Assembly: GCF_016862195.1 (NCBI RefSeq)
Contig: NZ_BOMM01000067.1
Location: forward strand, 1-64,000
Origin: Paractinoplanes ferrugineus
Lineage (GTDB): Bacteria; Actinomycetota; Actinomycetes; Mycobacteriales; Micromonosporaceae
DNA length: 64,000 bases
Direction: 5' to 3'
Shown here one piece after another: positions 9,133 to 17,490 of this stretch; position 1 is the stretch's first letter, and every line of letters starts with the position of its first letter. The notes under the pieces are model-generated. The model had not been told where the DNA came from. It saw only the letters and a list, made by a program, of their open reading frames with translations, and ran no database searches. Made by a program: the position numbers and the translations under genes.

Positions 9133-9304
9133 CGCGATGAACGCCCCGGATGGCTTGACGATTTTCGTGTGGCCGCCGCGGCGGCCACGCATGTCTGGCG
9201 CGAGGTTCTGCTTGCCGACAACGCCCCGCCGGAGTTGGGCCGGCGTCGACCGGGCGACCGCCCCGTGACCGGAAACGCGCCGAGCGGCGGTGTCCCGGAC
9301 CTGC

Positions 9305-9751
9305 TCAGGCCCCATCGATCGGTCGCCGGCTCTGGACCAGCGGCACGGGCTCGTCGATCAGAACAGGGTTGCCCTCGGTCGACAGGGCGCCGTCCTGTCG
9401 CGTGTATCGCTGGGCGAGCAGGACGCCCCGGTCGTGGCCGATCTGGTAGCCCTCGACAAAGACCGCTTCACTGCGCCGGCCTTCGTGCGTGTAGTAGCCG
9501 TCCCATGCCAGCGCCACACAGGTGACGTCGTGCTCGACCACGCGCAGTGCCGTACGCCCGGCGGCAAGACCTTCCTGGAGATCTGCCCCTTCGCCGGCCA
9601 GGAACCTCGTCAAACCGCGACCCTTCGGGCTGTCCGAGAACGCGAAGGGCGTGAAGCCCTCGTCGGAGAGCCCGGCATTTTCCACCGCATAGTCCAGCGC
9701 GGCGAATATCAGGTCTGCGCTTGCTGCGCTCATCTCATCCAGCACGGTCAT
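9305..9751 (-). CDS. Hypothetical protein, 148 aa
   Basis: The ATG at 9751 is preferred over longer frames because GGGAG lies about 9 bases upstream and codon use becomes typical from there. The protein is soluble and acidic, with segments such as DLIFAALDYAVENAGLSDEG, CVALAWDGYYTHEG and AVFVEGYQIGHDRGVLLAQR. No signal peptide or membrane helix is seen. I do not recognise the family. It lies alone between transposon and oxidoreductase debris and a MarR gene on the same strand. Confidence 0.6.
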   Translation of the reverse strand: MTVLDEMSAASADLIFAALDYAVENAGLSDEGFTPFAFSDSPKGRGLTRFLAGEGADLQEGLAAGRTALRVVEHDVTCVALAWDGYYTHEGRRSEAVFVEGYQIGHDRGVLLAQRYTRQDGALSTEGNPVLIDEPVPLVQSRRPIDGA

Positions 9752-9893
9752 CGCACGATTCTCCCAGATGATGATCGTCCGACACTCCGGTCGCTGGACG
9801 GAGCGGCTTTTGCGACACGTAGTTTTGTCGCCTGCCCGCTCATCGGCCCGGGTTGCGGGCCCCTGAGCAGCTCGACGCCCGGCTTCCATCCCG

Positions 9894-10412
9894 TCACGCT
9901 CGGTTCTCCGGGTTTGTTCCCCAGCCCAGTGACCAGCTGGGTCCCGGCACTTCACCGGCGGCGTCGGTGAAGGCGCGCAGTGCGGTCAGCAGAGGACCGG
10001 GGGCACTGCCCGGCATGGCGCTCAGAATGCGGCTGATCTCTTCTCGCCGGGCGGCGGTGATCTGCTGGACCAGGTGTTCGCCGGGCGGGGTCAGTGACAC
10101 CCGTACGGCGCGGCGGTCGTCAGGGTCCCGGTCGCGCCGCACCAGGCCGCGGCGTTGCAGCCGGTCGCAGTTGCGGGTGGCGTTGGAGCTGTTCACCTCG
10201 AGCAGTTCGGCCAGGTCGGCGACGCGTTGCGGGCCGTGCGCGGCGAGCACGACCAGGGCTCGGTGCTGGGCCAGAGTGATCTCGGCGTTTCCGGCGGCCA
10301 GGGAGCGGGCGGCCACCGCCACCAGCACCCGGCTGGCGGTGAGGAACGCCTCGACGAGGTGGTCGTCGACCGGGTGATCCAGGTCAGGGGAGCGGGGCAC
10401 AAAAACTTTCAT
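9894..10412 (-). CDS. MarR-family transcriptional regulator
   Basis: 172 aa. The winged helix is clear: ITLAQHRALVVLAAHGPQRV leads into DLAELLEVNSSNATRNCDRL (recognition helix), then the wing RGLVRRDRDPDDRRAVRVSLT. Its relation to the MarR gene at 16603 is close (ARSLA, RALVVL, GPQR, RPDDRRA-type matches), so they are likely paralogues. It is divergent from the GH15/glucose dehydrogenase operon, with only about 70 bases between starts, so it may control that pair. The ligand is unknown. Confidence 0.85.
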   Translation of the reverse strand: MKVFVPRSPDLDHPVDDHLVEAFLTASRVLVAVAARSLAAGNAEITLAQHRALVVLAAHGPQRVADLAELLEVNSSNATRNCDRLQRRGLVRRDRDPDDRRAVRVSLTPPGEHLVQQITAARREEISRILSAMPGSAPGPLLTALRAFTDAAGEVPGPSWSLGWGTNPENRA

Positions 10413-10482
10413 GCCCAGCGCATACGTGCGCTACGCACGGGTAGGCACGAAATGTTCGCGGCGGTTCCTGGGGAGGTGTGCG

Positions 10483-12282
10483 GTGGCATTGAGGATCGAG
10501 GATTACGGCCTGATCGGCGATCTGCAGACGGCGGCGCTGGTCGGCCGGGACGGATCGATCGACTGGATGTGCCTGCCCCGGTTCGACGCGCCGGCGTGTT
10601 TCGCCGCGCTGCTCGGCGACGAGCGGGCCGGGTTCTGGCGCCTCGCGCCGGCCGCCGGAGGACTGTCCACGCGCCGCCGCTACCGCGGCGACTCCCTGAT
10701 CCTCGAGACGGAATGGGACACCCCCGAAGGATCGGTACGGGTGGTCGACACGATGCCGCCGCGCGGGGAGACCGCCGACGTCGTGCGGGTGGTGGAAGGC
10801 ATCAGCGGCCGGGTGCCGATGCGCCTGGCGTTGCGGCTGCGCTTCGACTACGGCCGCATCGTGCCGTGGGTCCGGCACCGTGCCGGCCAGCTCGCCGCGG
10901 TCGCCGGTCCGGACGCCGCGTGGCTGCACACTCCAGTCCCTGTTCACGGCGAAGACTTCGCGACCCATGCCGAGTTCACGGTGTCAGCCGGGCAGCGGGT
11001 GCCGTTCGTGCTGACCTACCGCCCGTCCCACGAACCGAGAGCCGACCCGGTGGACGCCGAGCAGGCACTGCGTCGCACCGAGGACTTCTGGACGTCGTGG
11101 ATGAGTCGGCTGCGCTACGACGGCAAGTGGGACCAGGCCGTACGCCGCTCGTTGGTGACCCTGAAAGCGCTTACCTACGCCCCGACCGGCGGGATCGTCG
11201 CCGCCGCCACCACGTCCCTGCCCGAACAGCTGGGCGGACCGCGTAACTGGGACTACCGATTCTGCTGGCTGCGCGACGCCACGTTCACCCTGCAGGCGCT
11301 GCTCGGCTCCGGCTTCGTCGCCGAGGCCAGGGCATGGCGCGAATGGTTGCTGCGAGCTGCCGCCGGCGACCCGGCCGATCTGCGGATCATGTACGGCATC
11401 GACGGCACCCGCCGGCTGCCGGAATACACCCTCGACTGGCTGGCCGGCTATCAAGGGGCGACGCCGGTGCGGGCCGGCAACGCAGCGTCCGGCCAGTTCC
11501 AACTCGACGTGTGGGGCGAGGTCCTCGACGGGCTGCACGAAGCACGTCAAACCGGCCTGCAGGCCGACGAGGACGCCTGGGACCTGCAACGAGCGCTGCT
11601 CGACTACCTGGAGGGCCACTGGGCGGAGGAGGACAACGGCCTGTGGGAGGTGCGCGGCGACCGCCGGCACTTCGTACACTCCAAAGTGATGGCGTGGGCC
11701 GGCCTGGACCGGGCCGTGCAGGCGGTGGAACGGTTCGGCCTCGACGGACCCGTCGATCGGTGGCGCGCCACCCGCGACACGATCCACGCTCAGGTGTGCG
11801 AGCGCGGCTTCGACGCCGAACGCAACACGTTCACCCAGTTCTACGGCTCGTCCGGGCTCGACGCCGCCCTGCTGCTCATCCCGCGCGTCGGCTTCCTGCC
11901 CTGGCACGACCCGCGCGTCGCCGGCACCGTCGACGCGGTGCGACGGGAACTCAGCTCCGACGGGTTCCTGTTGCGCTACCGGCCGCAGGCCGACGGCAAC
12001 GTCGACGGCCTGCCCGGCGCCGAAGGCGCGTTCCTCACCTGCACGTTCTGGCTGGCCGACGCCCTGCACGGCATCGGCCGCGAACGCCAGGCGCACGAGC
12101 TGTTCGAACGCCTGCTCAGCCTGCGCAACGACCTCGGACTGCTCAGCGAGGAGTACGACCCGGCCACCGGCCGGCAGCTCGGCAACATCCCCCAGGCCTT
12201 CAGCCACGTCGGACTGGTCAACGCGGCCCGCCACCTGTCCACGGCGAGGCCCGCCCGCGACGCCACGAGAGATGAGCACTGA
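10483..12282 (+). CDS. Glycoside hydrolase family 15 protein (glucoamylase/trehalase-like)
   Basis: 599 aa. The GTG at 10483 has GGGGAGG at 10470-10476. The start RIEDYGLIGDLQTAALVGRD and GSIDWMCLPRFD typify actinomycete GH15 proteins with an N-terminal beta-sandwich domain. The catalytic (alpha/alpha)6 barrel follows: GGPRNWDYRFCWLRDATFTL, HSKVMAWAGLDRA and, near the C-terminus, GLLSEEYDPATG with the candidate base Glu. No signal peptide, so intracellular. The expected reaction is release of glucose from trehalose or alpha-glucans. Its stop overlaps the start of glucose 1-dehydrogenase, so glucose made here may be oxidised by the next enzyme. Confidence 0.85.
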   Translation: MALRIEDYGLIGDLQTAALVGRDGSIDWMCLPRFDAPACFAALLGDERAGFWRLAPAAGGLSTRRRYRGDSLILETEWDTPEGSVRVVDTMPPRGETADVVRVVEGISGRVPMRLALRLRFDYGRIVPWVRHRAGQLAAVAGPDAAWLHTPVPVHGEDFATHAEFTVSAGQRVPFVLTYRPSHEPRADPVDAEQALRRTEDFWTSWMSRLRYDGKWDQAVRRSLVTLKALTYAPTGGIVAAATTSLPEQLGGPRNWDYRFCWLRDATFTLQALLGSGFVAEARAWREWLLRAAAGDPADLRIMYGIDGTRRLPEYTLDWLAGYQGATPVRAGNAASGQFQLDVWGEVLDGLHEARQTGLQADEDAWDLQRALLDYLEGHWAEEDNGLWEVRGDRRHFVHSKVMAWAGLDRAVQAVERFGLDGPVDRWRATRDTIHAQVCERGFDAERNTFTQFYGSSGLDAALLLIPRVGFLPWHDPRVAGTVDAVRRELSSDGFLLRYRPQADGNVDGLPGAEGAFLTCTFWLADALHGIGRERQAHELFERLLSLRNDLGLLSEEYDPATGRQLGNIPQAFSHVGLVNAARHLSTARPARDATRDEH

Positions 12283-13343
12283 TGCGCGCCCTGACCGTGA
12301 TCCCCCGGCAAAAAGACTCCATCGCCGTCCGTGACGTGCCCGACCCGCAACCCGCGGACGGTGAACTGCTTGTCGACGGCCTCGCCGTCGGCGTGTGCGG
12401 CACCGACAAGGAGATCGCCGCCGGCGAGTACGGCTGGGCGCCGTCCGGCCGCGAGCGCCTCGTCATCGGCCACGAATCACTCGGCCGCGTGCGCACGGCG
12501 CCGGCCGGCAGCGGCTTCACCGCCGGTGACCTCGTCGTCGGCGTCGTGCGTCGCCCCGACCCGGTGCCCTGCGGGGCCTGTGCCCACGGGCAGTTCGACA
12601 TGTGCCGTAACGGCCGCTACACCGAACGCGGCATCAAACAACTCGACGGGTACGCCGGCCAGGCCTGGACGGTCGAGGCCGACTACGCCGTCAAACTCGA
12701 TCCGCGGCTGGCCGAGGTCGGCATGCTCCTGGAGCCCACCAGCGTGGTCGCCAAGGCCTGGGACGAGGTCGACCGGGTCGGTGCCCGCGCCTGGTACGAA
12801 CCGAGGACGGCGCTGATCACCGGGGCCGGGCCGATCGGCCTGCTCGCCGCCCTGCTCGCCGTGCAGCGTGGCCTCGACGTGCACGTCCTGGACCGGGTCA
12901 CCGGCGGCCTCAAGCCGGCCCTGGTGCGCGACCTCGGCGCCAGCTATCACCACGACGACGTCGACCGGGTGGCCGCGAAGATCAGGCCGGACGTGGTCAT
13001 CGAGGCCACCGGCGCCGGACCGGTGATCTTCGCCGCCGCCGCGCACACCGCCCCGTACGGCATCCTCTGTCTCACCGGCGTCTCCTCAGCCGGACACACC
13101 CTCAAACTCGACGCCGGGAAGCTGAATCGCGACATCGTCCTGGAGAACGACGTCATCATCGGTTCGGTCAACGCCAACCTCTCCCACTACGCCGCCGCAG
13201 CCGACGCCCTCGGTCAAGCGGACACCGGCTGGCTGACCCGGCTGATCACCCGCCGCGTCCCGCTCGAATCGTTCACCCACGCCGTCACCGCCACCGACGA
13301 CGACGTCAAGGTCGTCATCACTCTCGACGGGAGCGGATCATGA
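12282..13343 (+). CDS. gdh: Glucose 1-dehydrogenase (zinc-dependent MDR family)
   Basis: 353 aa. The N-terminal GroES-like part carries the catalytic zinc signature CGTDKE (Cys39, Asp42) and GHES; the structural-type zinc motif is compressed in PCGACAHGQFDMC. NGRYTERGIKQLDGYAGQAW and LLEPTSVVAKAWDEV are hallmarks of archaeal/actinobacterial glucose dehydrogenases. The cofactor fold holds GAGPIGLLAALLA. The enzyme oxidises D-glucose to gluconolactone with NAD(P). Translation is coupled (one-base overlap) with the GH15 gene. Confidence 0.85.
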   Translation: MRALTVIPRQKDSIAVRDVPDPQPADGELLVDGLAVGVCGTDKEIAAGEYGWAPSGRERLVIGHESLGRVRTAPAGSGFTAGDLVVGVVRRPDPVPCGACAHGQFDMCRNGRYTERGIKQLDGYAGQAWTVEADYAVKLDPRLAEVGMLLEPTSVVAKAWDEVDRVGARAWYEPRTALITGAGPIGLLAALLAVQRGLDVHVLDRVTGGLKPALVRDLGASYHHDDVDRVAAKIRPDVVIEATGAGPVIFAAAAHTAPYGILCLTGVSSAGHTLKLDAGKLNRDIVLENDVIIGSVNANLSHYAAAADALGQADTGWLTRLITRRVPLESFTHAVTATDDDVKVVITLDGSGS

Positions 13344-13639
13344 CCGCCGACCTGTCCACCCGCGCTCCCGCACGGCCCCGGGGCGGCGGTGATCGTCGAC
13401 TCAGGGCCTCGGCGGCCTTTCCGGATCGGTTTCTCGCTCGACTCCTTCTACGTCGACGTCGCCCTCCCGGGGAAGAGCCGGCCACGGCTGAGCCTTCGAA
13501 GGACTTCCGAACGGTACGACCTGGCACGACGCCTCGATGGTCAGCGCGAGTTCGACCAGCCGCGGTGTCAACATCGCGGACGTGCTGCGCAGGCACGCGT
13601 TTGACGAGGCGTAGCCGGTCGAGGTCGGGTTCGGTGTAG
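13340..13639 (+). pseudogene. Possible remnant of a third gene coupled to gdh
   Basis: An ATG overlapping the gdh stop (ATGA) opens a frame of 99 codons, MTADLSTRAPARPRGGG and so on, which soon becomes Arg/Ser-rich with no recognisable domain. The tight overlap suggests that a third operon member once began here and was truncated or frame-shifted where unrelated sequence joins near 13390. It could also be a chance frame. The rest of 13344-13794 holds only the broken MerR gene. Confidence 0.25.
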
Positions 13640-13771
13640 AGCCGGCACCGGCCGTCGCCGCGGGCGCTCGGGATGACCAGGCCGGCTTCCTCGTAGTGCC
13701 GGATGGTGCGGATGCTGAGGCCGACGCGTTCGGCGGCCTCAGCATCCGATCTGCCTGTGCCGTCCGGTCAT
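13594..13771 (-). pseudogene. Broken MerR-family regulator gene
   Basis: The minus strand encodes a textbook MerR helix-turn-helix: AEAAERVGLSIRTIRHYEEA, GLVIPSARGDGRCRLYTEPD, LDRLRLVKRV. A plausible start, MTGRHRQIG, lies in another frame just upstream; the frames are separated by a few extra bases at the arm of a perfect inverted repeat. After about 60 codons the match to the MerR dimerisation helix is lost. So both the start and the C-terminus are damaged. It may once have controlled the adjacent SulP gene. Confidence 0.6.
13709..13748. repeat. Perfect 14-bp inverted repeat inside the MerR relic
   Basis: CGGATGCTGAGGCC (13709-13722) and GGCCTCAGCATCCG (13735-13748) with a 12-base spacer. 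One arm is ordinary MerR coding sequence (Gly-Leu-Ser-Ile-Arg). The other arm sits exactly where the reading frame breaks, as if copied from the first. Confidence 0.85.
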
Positions 13772-13794
13772 CGCACCGGTGTGCCCGGCTTCCA

Positions 13795-15306
13795 TCAGTG
13801 GCCGACTTTCAACTTGCCCGCGAGGTTCTCGTGGAATCTGGCACTCTCGGAGTTGAGGCCGATGATCTCCACCTGCTTGTTGCGCGACGCGTATTTGGTG
13901 GTGATCGCGTCGAGGGCGGCCACCGAGGAGGCGTCCCAGATGTGGGCGCCGGTCATGTCGATGACGACCCGGTCGGGATCGTTCGCGTAGTCGAACTGGT
14001 AGACCAGATCGTTGCTGGAGGCGAAGAAGAGCTCCCCGCGCACGTGGTAGATCCGGGCGCCGCTGTCGGGATCCGGAGCGCTGGTCACCTCGGCGAAGCG
14101 GGCGACCCGGCGGGCGAAGATCACCATGGCGGCGAGGACACCGAGGACGACCCCGATGGCGAGGTTGTGCGTCGCCAGGGTGCCGGCGACGGTGAGCAGC
14201 ATGACGATGATCTCGCCGGCCGGCATCCGGTTGAGTGTGGCCGGGGCGATGCTGTGCCAGTCGAACGTGCCCACCGAGACCATGATCATGACGGCGACCA
14301 GAGCGGCCATCGGGATCAGCGCGACCACGTCACCGAGCGCCACTACAAGGATCAGCAGGAACACGCCGGCGAGGAACGTCGACAGGCGGGTACGCGCACC
14401 GGAAGCCTTCACGTTGATCATCGTCTGGCCGATCATGGCGCAGCCGCCCATGCCGCCGAAGAAACCGGTGACGATGTTCGCGACGCCCTGACCCCAGGAT
14501 TCGCGGGTCTTGTTCGAGTGGGTGTCGGTGATGTCATCGACCAGTTTTGCCGTCATCAGCGATTCCATCAGTCCGACCAGGGCTATCGCCAGGGCGTACG
14601 GGGCGATCGTGGACAGCGTGCCGGGAGTGAACGGCACGTCGGGCAGGCCGAGTACCGGCAGGCTGTCAGGCAGCGTGCCCTCGTCCCCGACATTCGGCAC
14701 GGCCACGTGCGTGACGATGACGGAGGCGGTCAGCAGGATGATGGCAACCAGCGGCGCCGGGACGGCAGTTGTCGCCTTGGGCAGGAACCACATGATCGCC
14801 AGAGCGACCGCGACCAGGGGGTAGACCAGCCACGGCACGCCGATCAGGTGCGGCAGCTGGGCCGTGAAGATCAGGATGGCGAGCGCGTTGACGAAGCCGA
14901 CCATGACGCTGCGCGGGATGAACCGCATCAGCTTCGCGACCCCAGCCACGGCCAGGATCACCTGGAACAAACCGCCGAGGATCACCGCGGCGACCAGATA
15001 GCCGAGTCCGTGCTCCTTCGCGAGCGGGGCGACGACCAGGGCGACAGCGCCGGTCGCCGCGGAGATCATCGCCGGGCGGCCACCGGTGAAGGCGATCGTG
15101 ACCGCCATGGTGAACGAGGCGAAGAGACCGATCTTCGGATCGACCCCGGCCAAGATCGAGAAAGAGATCGCTTCGGGAATCAGCGCGAGCGCGACAACCA
15201 GACCGGCGAGCACCTCGGTGCGCAGCACCCGTGGCGAGGACAGCCAGTCAGGACGGGACATGCGCGAAGGGCGCACTGCCGACGGCAGCGACGACATAGA
15301 ACTCAT
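13795..15306 (-). CDS. SulP-family anion transporter with STAS domain
   Basis: About 503 aa. The first membrane segments, EVLAGLVVALALIPEAISFS and ILAGVDPKIGLFASF, carry the SulP signature; about ten hydrophobic helices follow (for example LGYLVAAVILGGLFQVILAV, ANIVTGFFGGMGGCAMIGQT, AALVAVMIMVSVGTF). The C-terminal 90 residues form a STAS domain (IYHVRGELFFASSNDLVYQF, VVIDMTGAHIWDASSVAALD). It likely imports sulfate, bicarbonate or a dicarboxylate; the anion cannot be decided. The ATG at 15306 is chosen at the start of homology, with a weak ribosome site. The 449 bases upstream (15307-15755) hold no gene I can support and probably contain promoters for both this gene and the divergent DUF4142 gene. 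Confidence 0.85.
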   Translation of the reverse strand: MSSMSSLPSAVRPSRMSRPDWLSSPRVLRTEVLAGLVVALALIPEAISFSILAGVDPKIGLFASFTMAVTIAFTGGRPAMISAATGAVALVVAPLAKEHGLGYLVAAVILGGLFQVILAVAGVAKLMRFIPRSVMVGFVNALAILIFTAQLPHLIGVPWLVYPLVAVALAIMWFLPKATTAVPAPLVAIILLTASVIVTHVAVPNVGDEGTLPDSLPVLGLPDVPFTPGTLSTIAPYALAIALVGLMESLMTAKLVDDITDTHSNKTRESWGQGVANIVTGFFGGMGGCAMIGQTMINVKASGARTRLSTFLAGVFLLILVVALGDVVALIPMAALVAVMIMVSVGTFDWHSIAPATLNRMPAGEIIVMLLTVAGTLATHNLAIGVVLGVLAAMVIFARRVARFAEVTSAPDPDSGARIYHVRGELFFASSNDLVYQFDYANDPDRVVIDMTGAHIWDASSVAALDAITTKYASRNKQVEIIGLNSESARFHENLAGKLKVGH

Positions 15307-15755
15307 TTCGACTCGACGGGTACGGCGCTGAAGCCGCACACGGCACACCCGCGACCGATGTGCCTGCTGGGACCTGCTACGGAGACCGGGGGAGTGAGCC
15401 ACGGTCGATTCAGCGGCATCGCCACCGAACGTCTGTGCCCGGAGAAACGCCGGTGCCCGGAGAGCAGCTTCCGGCGACCCTCGGAACCCTACCTTCCGGG
15501 AAGGGGAGAGTAGGTCGCGCCGGGCGTGGCTATGATCACCCGACTCTCCCGGGTTCGACAAATCATTGCCACAGTGCATCTTTCCCAGGATTGCCTATGG
15601 CGGCAGAAGACACTAAAAGTCCTGTTCCAAGCGGTGTCGACCGGAGGTGGCTCTGTGCGGAACGGAGCACCATCCGAAAATTAGGTGCATGGGTGAACCG
15701 ATTCGGATTCACGACCGTACCTGTAGCCGACGGTGCCAGGTCTCCGGAGGTTTCC

Positions 15756-16475
15756 ATGTTCCGTACGTCCGCATTACGCCTTGGTGGCTTGACCGCTGCG
15801 GCGTTCGCGCTTGCCCTCGTCGCTCTCGTGCCCGCTCCGGCATCGGCGGCGCCCTCGCCCACCCAGCTCAACGCCGCCGACATGACGCTGCTCAACGGCG
15901 TCCGGCAGGCCGGCCTGTGGGAGATCCCGGCCGGGCAGATGGCCGCGCAGAAAGGCCAGAACGAAAAAGTACGCCAGGTCGGGCAGATGATCGCCGACCA
16001 GCATGTCCAGCTCGACCAGCTGGTCGTCGACGCCGCGAACAAGCTCGGCACGACGATCCCCTCCACCCCGACCGCGCAGCAGCAGGGATTCCTGACCGAG
16101 ATGCAGAACAACAAGGGCATCCAGTTCGACCAGTCCTTCGTGACCCGGCTACGGGCGGCCCACGGCTTCATCTTCCCGGTCATCGGTGCGGTGCGTGCTT
16201 CGACCCGCAATCCGATCGTCCGCGAACTGGCCGACCAGGCGAACGTCTTCGTGATGCATCACATGCAGATGCTGGAGACCACCGGCCTGGTGCAGTACGA
16301 GAAGTTGCCACCGGCAGCCATGCCACCGGCCCAGGACCTGTCGGCGATGGGTATCGCCGTGGCGAACACCGGGGTGACTCCGCCGGTCAGCCCGATCGTC
16401 CTCTGGATCGTGCTGGCCGCGGCGATCGCCGCCGTCGGGACCGTCGGTGTGCGGATGATGCGCGCCCGGGCTTGA
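15756..16475 (+). CDS. Secreted, membrane-anchored DUF4142 protein
   Basis: 239 aa; ATG with CCGGAGG 6 bases upstream. The signal peptide is LGGLTAAAFALALVALVPAPASA. The mature domain is the ferritin-like helical DUF4142: NAADMTLLNGVRQAGLWEIP, QMAAQKGQNEKVRQVGQMIA, DQHVQLDQLVVDAANKLG, then HHMQMLETTGLVQYEKLP. A C-terminal helix, IVLWIVLAAAIAAVGTVGVRM, ends with Arg residues and would anchor it in the membrane facing outward. The function of the family is not settled; it is linked to stress in several bacteria. A MarR gene follows. Confidence 0.8.
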   Translation: MFRTSALRLGGLTAAAFALALVALVPAPASAAPSPTQLNAADMTLLNGVRQAGLWEIPAGQMAAQKGQNEKVRQVGQMIADQHVQLDQLVVDAANKLGTTIPSTPTAQQQGFLTEMQNNKGIQFDQSFVTRLRAAHGFIFPVIGAVRASTRNPIVRELADQANVFVMHHMQMLETTGLVQYEKLPPAAMPPAQDLSAMGIAVANTGVTPPVSPIVLWIVLAAAIAAVGTVGVRMMRARA

Positions 16476-16602
16476 CGTCCGCCCGGGGCGAGCGCCGGGC
16501 TCGCCCGGCACGCCATCGGTGCTCCGCGACTATTACGGTGACACCGCAGATGGACGGCGGTGGGATGACAACCGGAACGAAGGTCATGTCACAGTGGGAC
16601 CC

Positions 16603-17124
16603 GTGATTTCCGAGACGGCGCCATCCGCGAGCGAGGACGAGGTGGTTGGCGCGTTGCTCGCGCTCAGCCGCGTGTTTGTGGGTCTGGCCGCCCGCTCGCT
16701 GGCCGACCTCGACGAGGAAGTGACGTTGCCCCAGTTCCGGGCACTGGTCGTGCTCGTCTCGCGGGGTCCGCAGCGCATCGTCGACCTCGCCGACGAACTC
16801 GCGGTCACCTCGTCGACCGCGGTACGGATGTGCAACCGGCTGGTACGCAAGGATCTCGTGGCCCGGCAGGAGCGCCCGGACGACCGGCGGGCCGCCTGGG
16901 TGACCCTCACCCCGGCCGGACGAGACCTGGTCGGCGAGGTCACCCGCCGCCGCCGGACCTCCATCGCGGCCCTGGTCTCGGATCTCTCGATAACCCGGCC
17001 CCTGGCTTTCGCCTCCGTCCTCAACGCGCTCGTCGAGGCGGCCGGGGAGGTGTCCGACGCGGAATGGCAGCGGCGATGGAGCAACGCGGTGGGAGACGAC
17101 GACGCCTCGCAGCGCGACTGCTGA
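16603..17124 (+). CDS. MarR-family transcriptional regulator
   Basis: 173 aa from the GTG at 16603 (GTGGGA just upstream); a GTG at 16594 is an alternative. The winged helix is VTLPQFRALVVLVSRGPQRI, DLADELAVTSSTAVRMCNRL, then a wing LVARQERPDDRRAAWVTLT. It is a close paralogue of the MarR protein encoded at 9894-10412. It stands downstream of DUF4142 and about 370 bases upstream of a permease; the target is unknown. 17125-17490 shows no supportable gene. Confidence 0.8.
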   Translation: MISETAPSASEDEVVGALLALSRVFVGLAARSLADLDEEVTLPQFRALVVLVSRGPQRIVDLADELAVTSSTAVRMCNRLVRKDLVARQERPDDRRAAWVTLTPAGRDLVGEVTRRRRTSIAALVSDLSITRPLAFASVLNALVEAAGEVSDAEWQRRWSNAVGDDDASQRDC

Positions 17125-17490
17125 CCTGCCCGGGTGTGCCCTCGAGAGGCCGCTGAGCGGCCGAATTCGACAGTTGATTCCGGCTCGGTTCTCCGGAGGT
17201 GACTATTCCGGTACACCGGCAATCGCACTCGTGCCGGCCGGCATGCCCACGATCATGTCGTGCCAGGCGAGGACGGGACTCACGGCTTCTGTCTCACACC
17301 TGCCGGGACTCGGCCACCACCCGCGCCGCGTGCGCACACAGTTCCGACTGGTAGCGGCAACCTCGGCCACCGTCTCCGCGTTCAACCGTGCTCTACCGGA
17401 GCGCGGCGCGCGGGGTGCGGGTAGGTTGATCGTGGTGTGCCGGGAAGACTGGTCGGCGATCGATGACACCCGCCCCGATCCAGGAGACTC

